DNA from: Streptomyces sulphureus DSM 40104
GTDB taxonomy: Bacteria > Actinomycetota > Actinomycetes > Streptomycetales > Streptomycetaceae
DNA length: 64,000 nucleotides
Reading direction: 5' to 3'
NCBI RefSeq assembly: GCF_000381025.1
Contig: NZ_KB905818.1
Location: 186,001-250,000 of the forward strand
Shown here one piece after another: positions 34,385 through 42,868 of this stretch. The notes under the pieces are model-generated. The model worked only from the letters and a program-made list of their open reading frames with translations. It had not been told where the DNA came from and did not search any database. A program made the position numbers and the translations under genes. Position 1 is the stretch's first letter. Every line of letters starts with the position of its first letter.

Positions 34385-35581
34385 TCAGTGCGTGGGTTGG
34401 AGAGCGCCGTCGAAGGTGGCCGCGGCGAGGCCGAAGGAGAGGGTCATGCCGATGCCGGAGGTCACGGCGAGGGCGCGGACGCCCGGAGCGAGGTCGCGCA
34501 CGAGCAGCGGACCGCGCGCGCTGCTCGCGTAGACGCCCTGCCACCGCTCGCGCACCCGGAGCGTGTCGACGCCCAGGAGTTCGGCGGTGGCGTCGAGGAG
34601 GAGCTGCGCGGCACCCTCGTCGACGAAGGGGCTGGCCGTCGGTGCGTAGGAGTGCGAGTCGCCGACGAGGAGGGTGCCGTCGGGCAGTGCGGTGCACATG
34701 ACGTTCGCGCCGATGTCGAGCAACTCAGGGCTGTGCTCGGTGGTTTCGGTGCGCAGCGCGGTCGCGGAGGGCTGCGCCGTGAAACCGTCGTAGCGGAGCA
34801 TGGAGGTGCCGGTGAGCACCGCGGCCTCGGTGCGCAGGCTCTCGGGCGCCGTCACGCGCGCCATGGTGAGCCGGCAGCGCTCGACGCCGTGGTCCTCGGC
34901 CGCCTGGGGGAAGAGCCGGTCCAGGTCGTGGCCGACGCAGAGCAGGACACGCGCGGCGGTGAACGTTCCGCGGGTGGTGTGCACGGTGCCCGATTCCGCG
35001 CCGGTGACCGCGGTGCCCCAGTGGAGTTGCACGCCCGGTTGTCCCGACAGCCACTCGGCGAGCGCCGGTGCCGCGGTCCGCGGGTTCACCCGGAGGTCGT
35101 CCGGGAGGAAGGCGCCGCCCACGGCCGGCCGCCGGCCGTCCGGGTCCGGACCGCCGAGCGCCTCGGCGAGCTGCGCCGCCGTGCACAACCGGACGCTGTC
35201 ACCGCCGCGTTCGGCGCGCAGCTCCTCGAGTACGGCGAGCTCGACGGGGGAGCGGGCGACGACGTAGGCGCCCGCCTCGCGCGCCCACATGCCCGTCGCC
35301 TCGGCGGCGTGCAGCCAGCCGGCGCGCGAGGCGTAGGCGGTCTCCAGCAGGTCGCCGTGCTGCGCGGTGACGCAGCAGTGGCCGAAGTTGCGGACGGAGG
35401 CGCCGACCGGCTCGTGGTCGCGCTCGACGACGGTGACGGACTGGCCGCGTCGCACGGCCTCGTAGGCGTGCGCGAGTCCGACGATGCCGGCGCCCACGAT
35501 CAGCACGTCGCTGCTGCCGTTCGGGGGCTCGCGGCCGAGGTCGTCAACTCCGCGCTCTCTTGAGGGGGTTGCGGTATCCAT
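34385..35581 (-). CDS. FAD-dependent oxidoreductase, TIGR03364-like (phosphonate-linked amine oxidase)
   Basis: 398 residues of the DAO/glycine-oxidase family. VLIVGAGIVGLAHAYEAVRRGQSVTVVERD (about 26-55) binds FAD, ASVRNFGHCCVT follows, and the C-terminal ALAVTSGIGMTLSFGLA contacts the flavin. ASVRNFGH and the immediate link to a PhnX-like hydrolase are hallmarks of the TIGR03364 group, for which oxidation of 2-aminoethylphosphonate or its N-methyl form to phosphonoacetaldehyde has been described. Divergent from the GntR gene; a TTGTAGCTACAA site lies 40 bp upstream. Exact substrate is inferred. Confidence 0.78.
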   Translation of the reverse strand: MDTATPSRERGVDDLGREPPNGSSDVLIVGAGIVGLAHAYEAVRRGQSVTVVERDHEPVGASVRNFGHCCVTAQHGDLLETAYASRAGWLHAAEATGMWAREAGAYVVARSPVELAVLEELRAERGGDSVRLCTAAQLAEALGGPDPDGRRPAVGGAFLPDDLRVNPRTAAPALAEWLSGQPGVQLHWGTAVTGAESGTVHTTRGTFTAARVLLCVGHDLDRLFPQAAEDHGVERCRLTMARVTAPESLRTEAAVLTGTSMLRYDGFTAQPSATALRTETTEHSPELLDIGANVMCTALPDGTLLVGDSHSYAPTASPFVDEGAAQLLLDATAELLGVDTLRVRERWQGVYASSARGPLLVRDLAPGVRALAVTSGIGMTLSFGLAAATFDGALQPTH

Positions 35582-35620
35582 GAGTCCGAGGATGCGGCGG
35601 CTGCGGAAGGCTGACAAGAG

Positions 35621-35632
35621 TTGTAGCTACAA
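35621..35632. promoter_or_regulatory. GntR operator candidate 1
   Basis: TTGTAGCTACAA, a perfect 12-bp palindrome of form TTGT-N4-ACAA upstream of the FAD oxidoreductase. A second TTGT-N4-ACAA lies over the GntR start. Confidence 0.6.
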
Positions 35633-35700
35633 GTTCCGGAGTGTTTACCTCAACGCCTCCGCGGACTCCGGGCGTTAGTCTCCGCGTAACCCCGATGGTC

Positions 35701-35745
35701 TTGGAAGCGGCCGGACTTGGTGCCATAGTCGTCTTGTGAAGACAA
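35701..35745 (+). promoter_or_regulatory. Leaderless GntR promoter with overlapping operator 2
   Basis: TTGGAA (35701-35706), a 17-bp spacer and CATAGT (35724-35729) place the transcript start at or next to the GTG at 35736. TTGTGAAGACAA (35734-35745) repeats the TTGT-N4-ACAA operator form and covers the start, fitting autorepression. Confidence 0.6.
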
Positions 35746-36509
35746 GTGACGAGGGGCCGCTCCACCGACGGCTCCGCACGGAGTTCCTGCGGCGCATCGA
35801 GTCCGGCGAGTGGCCCGAGGGACAGCCGGTCCCCAGCGAGGCCCAGCTCTGCCGCGAGTTCGGTACCTCTCGCGGACCGGTCCGGCAGGCGCTCGCGCTG
35901 CTGCGTCGAGACGGCAACCTCGTCGGCGGGCGCGGCAAGCCGCCGATCGCCCGGAAGACGACGCCGTCGCAGCCGTTCGCCTCGCTGATCTCGTTCACCC
36001 AGTGGGCGAGGTCGATCGACCGCGAGCCGGGCCAGCTCACCGTCGAGGTGGCGCGGCGACGTGCCACGGCGGAGGCGGCGGACCGACTGCAGATCGAAGA
36101 AGGCGACCCCGTCGTGGAGTTGGTGCGGCTGCGGCTGCTCGACGGCGTCCCGGCGATGGTCGAGCGCGCCACCTTCCGGTTCGAAGTGGGCCGCCACCTC
36201 TTCGAGTTCGACCCGGACACCGGCTCGATCTACGAGGCACTCTGCGCCTTCGGCGTCGACCTGCACCATGCGCGGCACACCATCGACGCCGTCGCCGCGG
36301 GCGACGACGACGCGGAGCTGCTCGGCGTCGCGAGCGGCGATCCGCTGCTGCGGGTGCGGCGGCAGACGTTCTCCGCCGAAGGCGAGCCGCTGGAGAGCGC
36401 CGACGACCGCTACCTGCCCGCGATGGCCACCTTCACCGTCGAGAACACCGCCGAGGGACGCACCGTCGTCGGGCGGTACCGCACGAACGAGGAGCAGACC
36501 CATGACTGA
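35736..36509 (+). CDS. GntR-family regulator (HutC/UTRA type)
   Basis: 257 residues. Winged helix at the N-terminus (LHRRLRTEFLRRIESGEWPEGQPVPSEAQLCREFGTSRGPVRQALALLRRDG, about residues 7-58), then a UTRA ligand-binding domain ending LPAMATFTVENTAEGRTVVGRY. GTG start, apparently leaderless. The stop overlaps the PhnX-like start by 8 bp, so regulator and enzyme are coupled. The ligand is probably the phosphonate substrate or its product. Two TTGT-N4-ACAA sites flank its promoter. Confidence 0.86.
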   Translation: MKTSDEGPLHRRLRTEFLRRIESGEWPEGQPVPSEAQLCREFGTSRGPVRQALALLRRDGNLVGGRGKPPIARKTTPSQPFASLISFTQWARSIDREPGQLTVEVARRRATAEAADRLQIEEGDPVVELVRLRLLDGVPAMVERATFRFEVGRHLFEFDPDTGSIYEALCAFGVDLHHARHTIDAVAAGDDDAELLGVASGDPLLRVRRQTFSAEGEPLESADDRYLPAMATFTVENTAEGRTVVGRYRTNEEQTHD

Positions 36510-37185
36510 ACTCGCCGTCTTCGACATGGCCGGCACCACCATCGAGGAGCACGGCGCGGTCTACGCCGCGCTGCGCCACTCCGTCGAGCACCACGGAGTG
36601 CCCGTCGACGCCGAGGACCTGCAGACGTGGATGGGCACCGACAAGCGGGAGGCGATGCACGCCCTGATCCGCCTCGGTGGCGGCAGCCCGACACCCGAAC
36701 TGGTGGAGGAGTCCTACGAGGTGTTCAGCGCCCGACTCCGCGCGCTCTACGCGGAGACGCCGCCGATCCCGCTCCCCGGCGTCGCGGCGGCGCTCGCCGC
36801 GCTGCGCGCCGGCGGCGTGCGGGTCGCGCTCACCACCGGCTTCAGCGACGACGTGGCCGAGCCGCTGCTCGCCTCGCTCGGCTGGTCGGCGGAGCCGGGC
36901 GGCAGCCTCGACGCCGTCGTCACCTCGGACGCGGTGCCGCGCGGCCGGCCGGCGCCGTACATGATCCACCGCGCGATGGAGCGCACCGGCGTCCTCGACG
37001 TGCGGAAGGTGCTGGTCGCGGGCGACACCGCCGTTGACCTCCTCGCCGGCACCAACGCGGGTGCCGGCGAGGTGATCGGTGTACTCACCGGCGGTGTACC
37101 CCGCGAGGTCCTCGAAAAGGAGCCGCACACGCGGATTCTGGCGAGCGTGGCGGAGGTTCCCGAGGTGGTGCTCGCGGGAGCGTGA
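36502..37185 (+). CDS. Phosphonatase-like HAD hydrolase (PhnX-like, TIGR03351 group)
   Basis: 227 residues of the haloacid dehalogenase superfamily. Motif I DMAGTT (8-13) with nucleophile Asp8, cap-domain MGTDKREAMHAL with Lys48 at the position of the Schiff-base Lys of phosphonoacetaldehyde hydrolase, motif II TTGFSDD and motif IV VAGDTAVDLLAG. This argues for cleavage of the C-P bond of phosphonoacetaldehyde to phosphate and acetaldehyde. The source of that aldehyde would be the divergent FAD oxidoreductase. The family is confident; substrate from motif and context. Confidence 0.82.
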   Translation: MTELAVFDMAGTTIEEHGAVYAALRHSVEHHGVPVDAEDLQTWMGTDKREAMHALIRLGGGSPTPELVEESYEVFSARLRALYAETPPIPLPGVAAALAALRAGGVRVALTTGFSDDVAEPLLASLGWSAEPGGSLDAVVTSDAVPRGRPAPYMIHRAMERTGVLDVRKVLVAGDTAVDLLAGTNAGAGEVIGVLTGGVPREVLEKEPHTRILASVAEVPEVVLAGA

Positions 37186-37743
37186 GCGGTGCGAGGGGCT
37201 CGGCGGGCGGCGACGCGCGGTGCGACGAGGCGCGCGGCGCCGTCCCGGGTGCCGGGTCCGAGGCGGTGTCGGTGCCGGGCGTACAACGGAGATCCGGCGC
37301 TGACGAGGGGCTGCCGCTCCGGGGGCCCCAGGCGCTCAGCAGTCATGACGAACACCGCCGAAACCGACGAGAGTTGGCAACCGCCTCGGCCGGCAGGCGA
37401 CTCGCAGCCGCCGCTCTTCTCCACCATGGCGGCGATGCGGGCGATGGGTCGCCTCAAGCCCGGCCCCGTCCTCGAAGCCCCTCCTGGAGAAGCTGATCCA
37501 GGCGGCGGTGCGGCGCTGCTCGTCCTTGCGTGGCCGTTTCGCCCCGCCGTCCGATGTCGCATCGGTCCACGCCGAACTGCGCATATGGTTCCGGTTTCGC
37601 GTCGACTGGCCCGCCGCGGGCGCCTCGGGGCGATGCGTCGACGAGGCGGCTCGGCTCCTGCGGCGCCGCGAGCGGTTCGAGCACGCGGCTGCTGCAACGG
37701 CACTGGTCTCACGCTCCGGAGACAGGCCGAGCGCTCCCGCACA
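37186..37743. other. Intergenic, no supportable gene
   Basis: About 560 bp. An ATG at 37345 opens MTNTAETDESWQPPRPAGDS, which looks like a normal N-terminus but dissolves within 60 residues; no family seen. Confidence 0.45.
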
Positions 37744-37783
37744 CGCCCGTGCCGGGCCTGCGGTGGCGGGCCCGGCACGGGCG
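37744..37783. terminator. Strong bidirectional hairpin terminator
   Basis: 15-bp perfect stem CGCCCGTGCCGGGCC with its complement, 10-nt loop, lying between the converging PhnX-like and chitosanase genes, 55 bp past the chitosanase stop. Confidence 0.8.
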
Positions 37784-37838
37784 GTGACCTGCCTTCGGGG
37801 TCAACAGCGGTGCATGCCGCGGGAGTCGACCAGGAGCC

Positions 37839-38591
37839 TCAGCGGGCGCCGTCTCCCGCGAACTCCGTGGCCGCGGCCTCGCCGAGCTCGGTCGCCTCCG
37901 CGTGGTCCTCGTTCTTCGACACCTCGGTGCCGGGGAACGTCACGTAGCCGACGACCTTGCCGGAGACGCCGCCGGTGGCGGGATCGGGGTCGATACCCAG
38001 CTCGTCGGCCATCGCGTACGACGCCTCGCCGATGATCGAATCGGGGCCCTTGTCCCCGATCACGCCGTAGACGACCTTGTCCTCGTAGACAACGGCGCCC
38101 ACGGTGCCGCAGTTGACGTCGGACGCGGCGTGGTCCCAGACGTCGCTCGGCAGCGGGACGACGACGTGCGGCAACGTCGCGGAGTTCAGCGGTTCGCCGT
38201 CGGACTGCACGCAGGCGGTCTCCGGTTGGAAGGCCGGGTCCGTGTTCTCGTTGCACTCGTCGCCGGGCTGGCCGTCGCAGTCCACGTCGAGGTCGGCCTG
38301 CCAGAACACCGCGTCGTTCTTTCCGCAGACGGGGATGGAGGGGGTGCCGCCCTCGTCCTCGGCGTACTCGCCGTCGGAGAGCTGCGTGCCGCAGGATTCC
38401 ATCGCCGCGCGGAGTTGATCGGCCGTCGGACCCGCGGCCGAACTGCCGCTCACCGCGGTCGAGTCGACTGTGCCCGCGCCCTTGTCGGACGGCGTGCCCG
38501 CTTGTGCCGCGGGGACGAGCACGATCCCGACGAGCAGCGCTACGACCGCGGCCCACAGGGCGCGGCCGCGCCAGGGGATGGGGCGTCTCAT
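37839..38591 (-). CDS. Secreted GH75 (fungal-type) chitosanase
   Basis: 250 residues. Sec signal peptide RALWAAVVALLVGIVLVPAAQA (about 10-31), a short Ser/Thr/Gly linker, then the GH75 domain: WQADLDVDCDGQPGDECNENTD, LPHVVVPLPSDVW, VVYGVIGDKGPDSIIGEASYAMADELGI. The Asp in GDKGP and the Glu in IGEAS correspond to the catalytic acids of fungal GH75 chitosanases, and cysteines are kept for disulfides. It would cut chitosan outside the cell. GGAGG precedes the ATG. GH75 is better known from fungi; bacterial members are a minority. Confidence 0.82.
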   Translation of the reverse strand: MRRPIPWRGRALWAAVVALLVGIVLVPAAQAGTPSDKGAGTVDSTAVSGSSAAGPTADQLRAAMESCGTQLSDGEYAEDEGGTPSIPVCGKNDAVFWQADLDVDCDGQPGDECNENTDPAFQPETACVQSDGEPLNSATLPHVVVPLPSDVWDHAASDVNCGTVGAVVYEDKVVYGVIGDKGPDSIIGEASYAMADELGIDPDPATGGVSGKVVGYVTFPGTEVSKNEDHAEATELGEAAATEFAGDGAR

Positions 38592-38899
38592 CGAACCTCC
38601 AGGTGGCTGTAAGGGGCGAGGGGGGCTCGCCGTCGCGTGCACCCATGGACACGGCGGCCGGCGCTGCCTCCGCCCGATGCCGACGGAAGACATCGCCCGG
38701 TCGTGACGATGTCGTCGGATGGGTGCCTTGACCCGACGCTTCGGCGGGTCAGCCTCCTGTGCCGTCGTGCGCATGTCAATGCCGCCACGGTGCGATGCGC
38801 CGAATCGGCGGGGTGCTCCTGGCGGCAAGCCCCGTACGCGGCAGGGCACTTGTGGCCCGGCTCCGGCGCGGGTGGCGGTCACGTTCCGGTGCTCGAACG

Positions 38900-39270
38900 C
38901 GTCCTCGTCTCCGGCCGCCCGACGCGGCGGCGGACGTGGGCTACGGACGGCGCCCGGGAGCGAGTGTTCGCCGCGCTGATGGCCGATGCCGACGCTGTTC
39001 TGGGTCGTCTCGGTGGACTCCACCATCGTGCGCCGTACTCATCGCGAGCCGTCCGAAAGCACCTGCGTAAGCGCGGTATCCGCGCGGTGCTCCCTGTCCC
39101 CGCGGGTCAGAGGGGCCACCGTCTGCGTCGAGGTCGCCGCGGTGGCAGGCCGCCCACCGTGGACGTGAGGCATACGAACAGCACAACACGGTCGAGCGGT
39201 GCATCAATCGCCGGGAGCGATGGCGGCGTTGTTACCCGCTACGAAAAAACCGCGGTCATGTACCTGACCG
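38900..39270 (+). mobile_element. Decayed IS5-family transposase
   Basis: Pieces of one transposase appear in order but in shifting frames: TWATDGARERVFAALMADAD, VVSVDSTIVR (the first DDE Asp), SRAVRKHLRKRGIRAVLPVPAGQRGHRLRRGRRGGRPP, then EQHNTVERCINR and finally GVVTRYEKTAVMYL. At least four frame changes and internal deletions are needed to join them. No terminal inverted repeats or target duplications were visible, and the N-terminal third is missing. The 300 bp before it (38592-38899) hold no other gene. Confidence 0.8.
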
Positions 39271-39319
39271 GCTCCGACCGGGACGAGTGCCGTGACGGGG
39301 GGCGAGTGCGGGTGCCCTG

Positions 39320-39892
39320 TCAGCGGACGACGTCGAAGACGTTCAACTGCAACCCGTTGGAGTATGCCTCGTGCTCGACGAGCTTCAGCTTCTGTGCCTC
39401 CTTGTCGGTGGCGCTGAAGAGCCGCTTGCCCGCACCGAGCAGCAGCGGGAAGACGAGCAGGTGGTAGCGGTCGATGAGGCCGGCGTCGGAGAGCGTCCCG
39501 TTCAGGGCGGCGCTGCCGTGGACGATGATCGGGCCGCCCTCGGTCTCCTTCAGCGCGGCCACCTCGTCGAGCGAACGCAGGATCGTCGTGCCGCCCCAGT
39601 TCGACACCAGGTCGTCCTCGGTGAGCGTGGTGGACACCACGTACTTCGGCATCTCCTTGTAGCCGGCGAAGTCCTCCATGTCGGGCCACACCGGGCTGAA
39701 CGCCTCGTAGCTGGTCCGGCCCATCAGGATCGCGGTGGCTTCCTTCTGCTCCCGGCCCTTGATCTCGAAGGCCCGGGGGAGGAACTCGACGTCTTTGAAG
39801 GTCCAGCCGGAGTTCCGGTACCCGGGCTCGCCGCCCGGGCCCTCCACGACGCCGTCGAGCGATATGAACGCCGAGCTGATCAGGGTGCGCAT
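39320..39892 (-). CDS. Dihydrofolate-reductase-like (RibD C-terminal domain) protein
   Basis: 190 residues: ISSAFISLDGVVEGPGG at the N-terminus, ILMGRTSYEAFSPVWP, VVSTTLTEDD, GPIIVHGSAALNGTLSDAGLIDRYHLLVFPLLLGAGKRLF. This is the RibD_C/DHFR-like fold common in Streptomyces, where most members have no known substrate and bind NADPH. A clean family match over the full length; physiological role unknown. Confidence 0.85.
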   Translation of the reverse strand: MRTLISSAFISLDGVVEGPGGEPGYRNSGWTFKDVEFLPRAFEIKGREQKEATAILMGRTSYEAFSPVWPDMEDFAGYKEMPKYVVSTTLTEDDLVSNWGGTTILRSLDEVAALKETEGGPIIVHGSAALNGTLSDAGLIDRYHLLVFPLLLGAGKRLFSATDKEAQKLKLVEHEAYSNGLQLNVFDVVR

Positions 39893-40537
39893 CTCGGTTC
39901 CTCGGTGTCTCGTGTGCGGATCTCAACGGGTGCCGGTGCACGCTTCGACGGCCCTCGTGACTGCGGTGCACCGCTCATGACCTATGACTGTGGAGCAGGG
40001 AGGAACTCATCGGTCGTCGCCACTCTTCTCGACAGCTCCGGCCCTCTGGATCATCCCGGTGAGCCACGCACGTGCCGGACCGTGTGACCTGGCCGCGACC
40101 GGTGGCGCGGCATCTCGATGCCGTCGCACTCCGTGAGCCGAACGAAACGGCCCAGGCGCGGAGTGCGGTCCGCGAGCCCGCTGCCCTCGGCCTGGGCTCG
40201 AAGCCCCACTTCCGGTCGGGGCGGCAGGGTTTGGCCTCACGGCTGCTCGACCCCGTGCATCGCGGGAGGCCGCGCTTCCACCCGTACGTCGGTGGCCGTC
40301 GCCGATCGCCGTCGGTCGTCGCGGCAGGGGTGCGGGCAGCCTCATGAGCGCGCTCAGCAGGGCGTGGGCAGAGCGCGAGCCCAGGAAATACCTGTCTCCG
40401 GGGGCGCCGAGTCGATCCGGACGCACCTCGCCAGGCCGGACCTCGTGTCCGCCGTCCGTCCGGCAGTTGGCGGAGGAGTGCGGCGCCCCCGGACCCTCAT
40501 GACGCGGACCCCGACCGTCCGCGGACGGAGGGCCTGG
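39893..40537. other. Intergenic, no supportable gene
   Basis: About 640 bp. Open frames lack motifs. A self-complementary CCGTCCGCGGACGG at 40515-40528, just past the homocysteine methyltransferase stop, may help termination. Confidence 0.5.
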
Positions 40538-41440
40538 TCAGCTCAGCGCGCGGCGCACCGCCGCGATCCGCTCCGGGCCGACCCGGCAGCACCCGCCGAC
40601 GAGCCGCGCGCCCGCCGATACCCAGCCGTCGACGAGGCCCGGCGCGGCCGGGTCGTAGCTCGGCTCGCCGCTCCACGCCCGGCGGTCCGCGTCCCATCCC
40701 TCACCGCTGTTGGGATAGACGACGCCCGGCTTGCCCGCGTGCTCGGCGGCGAGCGGCAGTGCCCGCGTCGCCTCCTGCACGGTGCAGCAGTTGACGCCGA
40801 CCGCCGCCACCTGCTCGACGCCTGCCGCGAGCGCCAGCGCCTCGCCGAGCGGCTCGCCCGTCCGCGTCCGTCCGCCCGAGGCGGTGAAGCTCAGCCAGAC
40901 GGGCAGGCCGCATCCCTCCGAGGCCACGAGCAGCGCCTCCGCTTCGGCGGCCGACGGCACCGTCTCCAGCGCGAGGACGTCGGGGCCCGCCTCCGCGAGC
41001 GCTTCGACTCGGGGGCGGTGAAAGTCGGCCAACTCCCGTGTGCTCAGGCCGTATCGGCCGGTGTACTCGCTGCCGTCCGCGAGGACCGCGCCGTACGGGC
41101 CGACCGAGCCGGCGACGAAGACGCGCTCGCCACCGGCCTCCTCGGCCGCCTCGCGCGCGAGGCCGACGCTGCGCCGCAGCAGCCGTCTCGCCTCGGCGCG
41201 GGTGGCGCCGCGACGGGCGAAGCCCTCGAAGGACGCCTGATAGCTGGCGGTGATCAACACCTGCGCCCCCGCCCGGAGATAGGCGGCGTGCGCGGCGCGC
41301 ACCAGCGCCGGGTCGTCCGCGAGGAGGCGCGCCGACCACAGTGCGTCGCCGAGGTCGGCGCCGAGCGCCTCCAACTCGTTGGAGAGCCCGCCGTCGAGGA
41401 CGAGCGGGCCCTCGTCGAGGGCCGCCGCGAAGCCCGTCAT
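40538..41440 (-). CDS. mmuM: Homocysteine S-methyltransferase
   Basis: 300 residues. LVLDGGLSNELEALG at the N-terminus, VGVNCCTVQEATRALPL and the zinc-binding LVGGCCRVGPERIAAVR near the end give the three zinc cysteines of the MmuM/betaine-homocysteine methyltransferase family. It transfers a methyl group from S-methylmethionine (or SAM) to homocysteine. Its ATG overlaps the stop of the F420-type gene (ATGA), so they are co-translated. Confidence 0.9.
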   Translation of the reverse strand: MTGFAAALDEGPLVLDGGLSNELEALGADLGDALWSARLLADDPALVRAAHAAYLRAGAQVLITASYQASFEGFARRGATRAEARRLLRRSVGLAREAAEEAGGERVFVAGSVGPYGAVLADGSEYTGRYGLSTRELADFHRPRVEALAEAGPDVLALETVPSAAEAEALLVASEGCGLPVWLSFTASGGRTRTGEPLGEALALAAGVEQVAAVGVNCCTVQEATRALPLAAEHAGKPGVVYPNSGEGWDADRRAWSGEPSYDPAAPGLVDGWVSAGARLVGGCCRVGPERIAAVRRALS

Positions 41441-42369
41441 GTCAACTGACGCCGGACCTGGCCGGAGATGAGCTCCAAGTGGCCGAGGTCGCTGAGGTCG
41501 AGGATCTGGAGGTAGATGCGGGTCGCGCCGAGCTCGGCATACCTGCCGATCTTCTCGACCACCTCGCCCGGAGTACCGGCGAGCCCGTTCTCCCTGAGCT
41601 CGTCGACGTCGCGGCCGATGGCGGCGGCTCGGCGGGCGACCTGCGCGTCGTCCTCCCCCACGCAGGCGACGAGTGCGTTGGAGTAGACGAGCTCCTCAGG
41701 CGCCCTGCCCCGCTCGGCCGCCGCCTCGCGGACGCGCGCGAACTGCTGCTCGGTCTCGGCGAGCGTGCCGAAGGGGAGGTTGAACTCGTCGGCGAACCGG
41801 GCGGCGAGCGCGGGTGTGCGCTCGGCGCCCTTGCCGCCGATGAGGACGGGCACATGGCGCTGGGCCGGCTTCGGGAGAGCGGGCGAGTCCTTGAGCCGGT
41901 AGTGCTCGCCCTCGTAGTCGAAACGCTCGCCGAGCGGCGTCTCCCAGAGACCGGTGACGATCTCCAACTGCTCCTCCAGCAGCCCGAACCGGCGAGCGGG
42001 GAAGGGGATGCCGTAGGCGGTGTGCTCCTCGGCGTACCAGCCCGTCCCCAAGCCGAACTCGACGCGGCCGCCGGACATCGCGTCGACCTGCGCGACCTGG
42101 ATGGCGAGCGGTCCGGGGAGCCGGAAGGTCGCCGCCGTCATCAGGGTGCCGAGGCGGATGCGCCTGGTCTCCCTGGCGAGGCCGGCGAGGGTGATCCAGG
42201 CGTCCGTCGGGCCCGGCAGTCCTTCGGAGTCCCCCATGGCGAGGTAGTGGTCGGAGCGGTAGAAGGCGTCGAAGTCGAGATCCTCGGCCGCCTGCGCGAC
42301 CTTGAGCAGCTCCTGGTAGGTGGCGCCCTGCTGGGGCTCGGTGAATACGCGGAGGTCCATGGCCACCAT
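41437..42369 (-). CDS. LLM-class F420-dependent oxidoreductase
   Basis: 310 residues of the luciferase-like monooxygenase fold. LRVFTEPQQGATYQELLKVAQAAEDLDFDAFYRSDHYLAMG at the N-terminus, LGTLMTAATFRLPGPLAIQVAQVDAMSGGRVEFGLGTGW, VPVLIGGKGAERTPALAARFADEFN. This pattern is typical of actinobacterial F420 enzymes (TIGR03560-like). No substrate can be assigned. An ATG at 42360 is a second possible start. Coupled with mmuM. Confidence 0.85.
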   Translation of the reverse strand: MVAMDLRVFTEPQQGATYQELLKVAQAAEDLDFDAFYRSDHYLAMGDSEGLPGPTDAWITLAGLARETRRIRLGTLMTAATFRLPGPLAIQVAQVDAMSGGRVEFGLGTGWYAEEHTAYGIPFPARRFGLLEEQLEIVTGLWETPLGERFDYEGEHYRLKDSPALPKPAQRHVPVLIGGKGAERTPALAARFADEFNLPFGTLAETEQQFARVREAAAERGRAPEELVYSNALVACVGEDDAQVARRAAAIGRDVDELRENGLAGTPGEVVEKIGRYAELGATRIYLQILDLSDLGHLELISGQVRRQLT

Positions 42370-42409
42370 TGTCGCCCGCGAGCACGGGGGGTGACGGGCG
42401 GGGCGCAGG

Positions 42410-42868
42410 TCAGTGGACGCCGTGCTCGCGCAGCGCGAGCTTGCGGAGCATGCCGACGACGCGGTCGCCCGACTCGTCGGCGGTGTCGATCGCCTCGATG
42501 CACTGCCAGTAGAGCGCCTCGTCGTCCGCGGTCACGGCGACCGCGACGAGCGCGGCGCCGACCTCGCCGAGGAGCTCCCCGAGACCGCGCAGGGCGCACT
42601 GCGGGTCCTCGACGAGCGTGAGCGCCACGGCTCTCGGGCCGCACGCCTCTTGCGGCTGCGGGCGCTCGGTGACACCGGTGGGGCGGGTCGCGGCCTCTTT
42701 CAACGCCTGCGCCTCGGCCCGGAGTTCGGGCGGGCCGCCGTGTGCGAGCTGCGTTCCGATCGCCTCGGCAAGGGCCTGTGCCTGCCATGCCTCGGCCACG
42801 ATGTCGTGTACGGCGCTGCTTTGGGACAGTGCTTGCCGGGTGGCGGCGATGAGCCGTAGGGCGTCCAT
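42410..42868 (-). CDS. Conserved-looking hypothetical protein, helical
   Basis: 152 residues: ALRLIAATRQALSQSSAVHDIVAEAWQAQALAEAIGTQLA, a Pro-rich middle, then TLVEDPQCALRGLGELLGEVGAALVAVAVTADDEALYWQCIEAIDTADES. Mostly amphipathic helix, no membrane segment or signal peptide. GGAGGGG precedes the ATG. It resembles actinobacterial DUF proteins of unknown function, but no specific family is claimed. A CACTC-CATA-GAGTG dyad lies about 107 bp upstream. Confidence 0.7.
   Translation of the reverse strand: MDALRLIAATRQALSQSSAVHDIVAEAWQAQALAEAIGTQLAHGGPPELRAEAQALKEAATRPTGVTERPQPQEACGPRAVALTLVEDPQCALRGLGELLGEVGAALVAVAVTADDEALYWQCIEAIDTADESGDRVVGMLRKLALREHGVH

Noticed and set aside
38637..39467. A 276-codon plus-strand frame as a real gene
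   Set aside because: Its middle is a frameshifted IS5-type transposase, its start is low-complexity and its end runs antisense into the DHFR-like gene.
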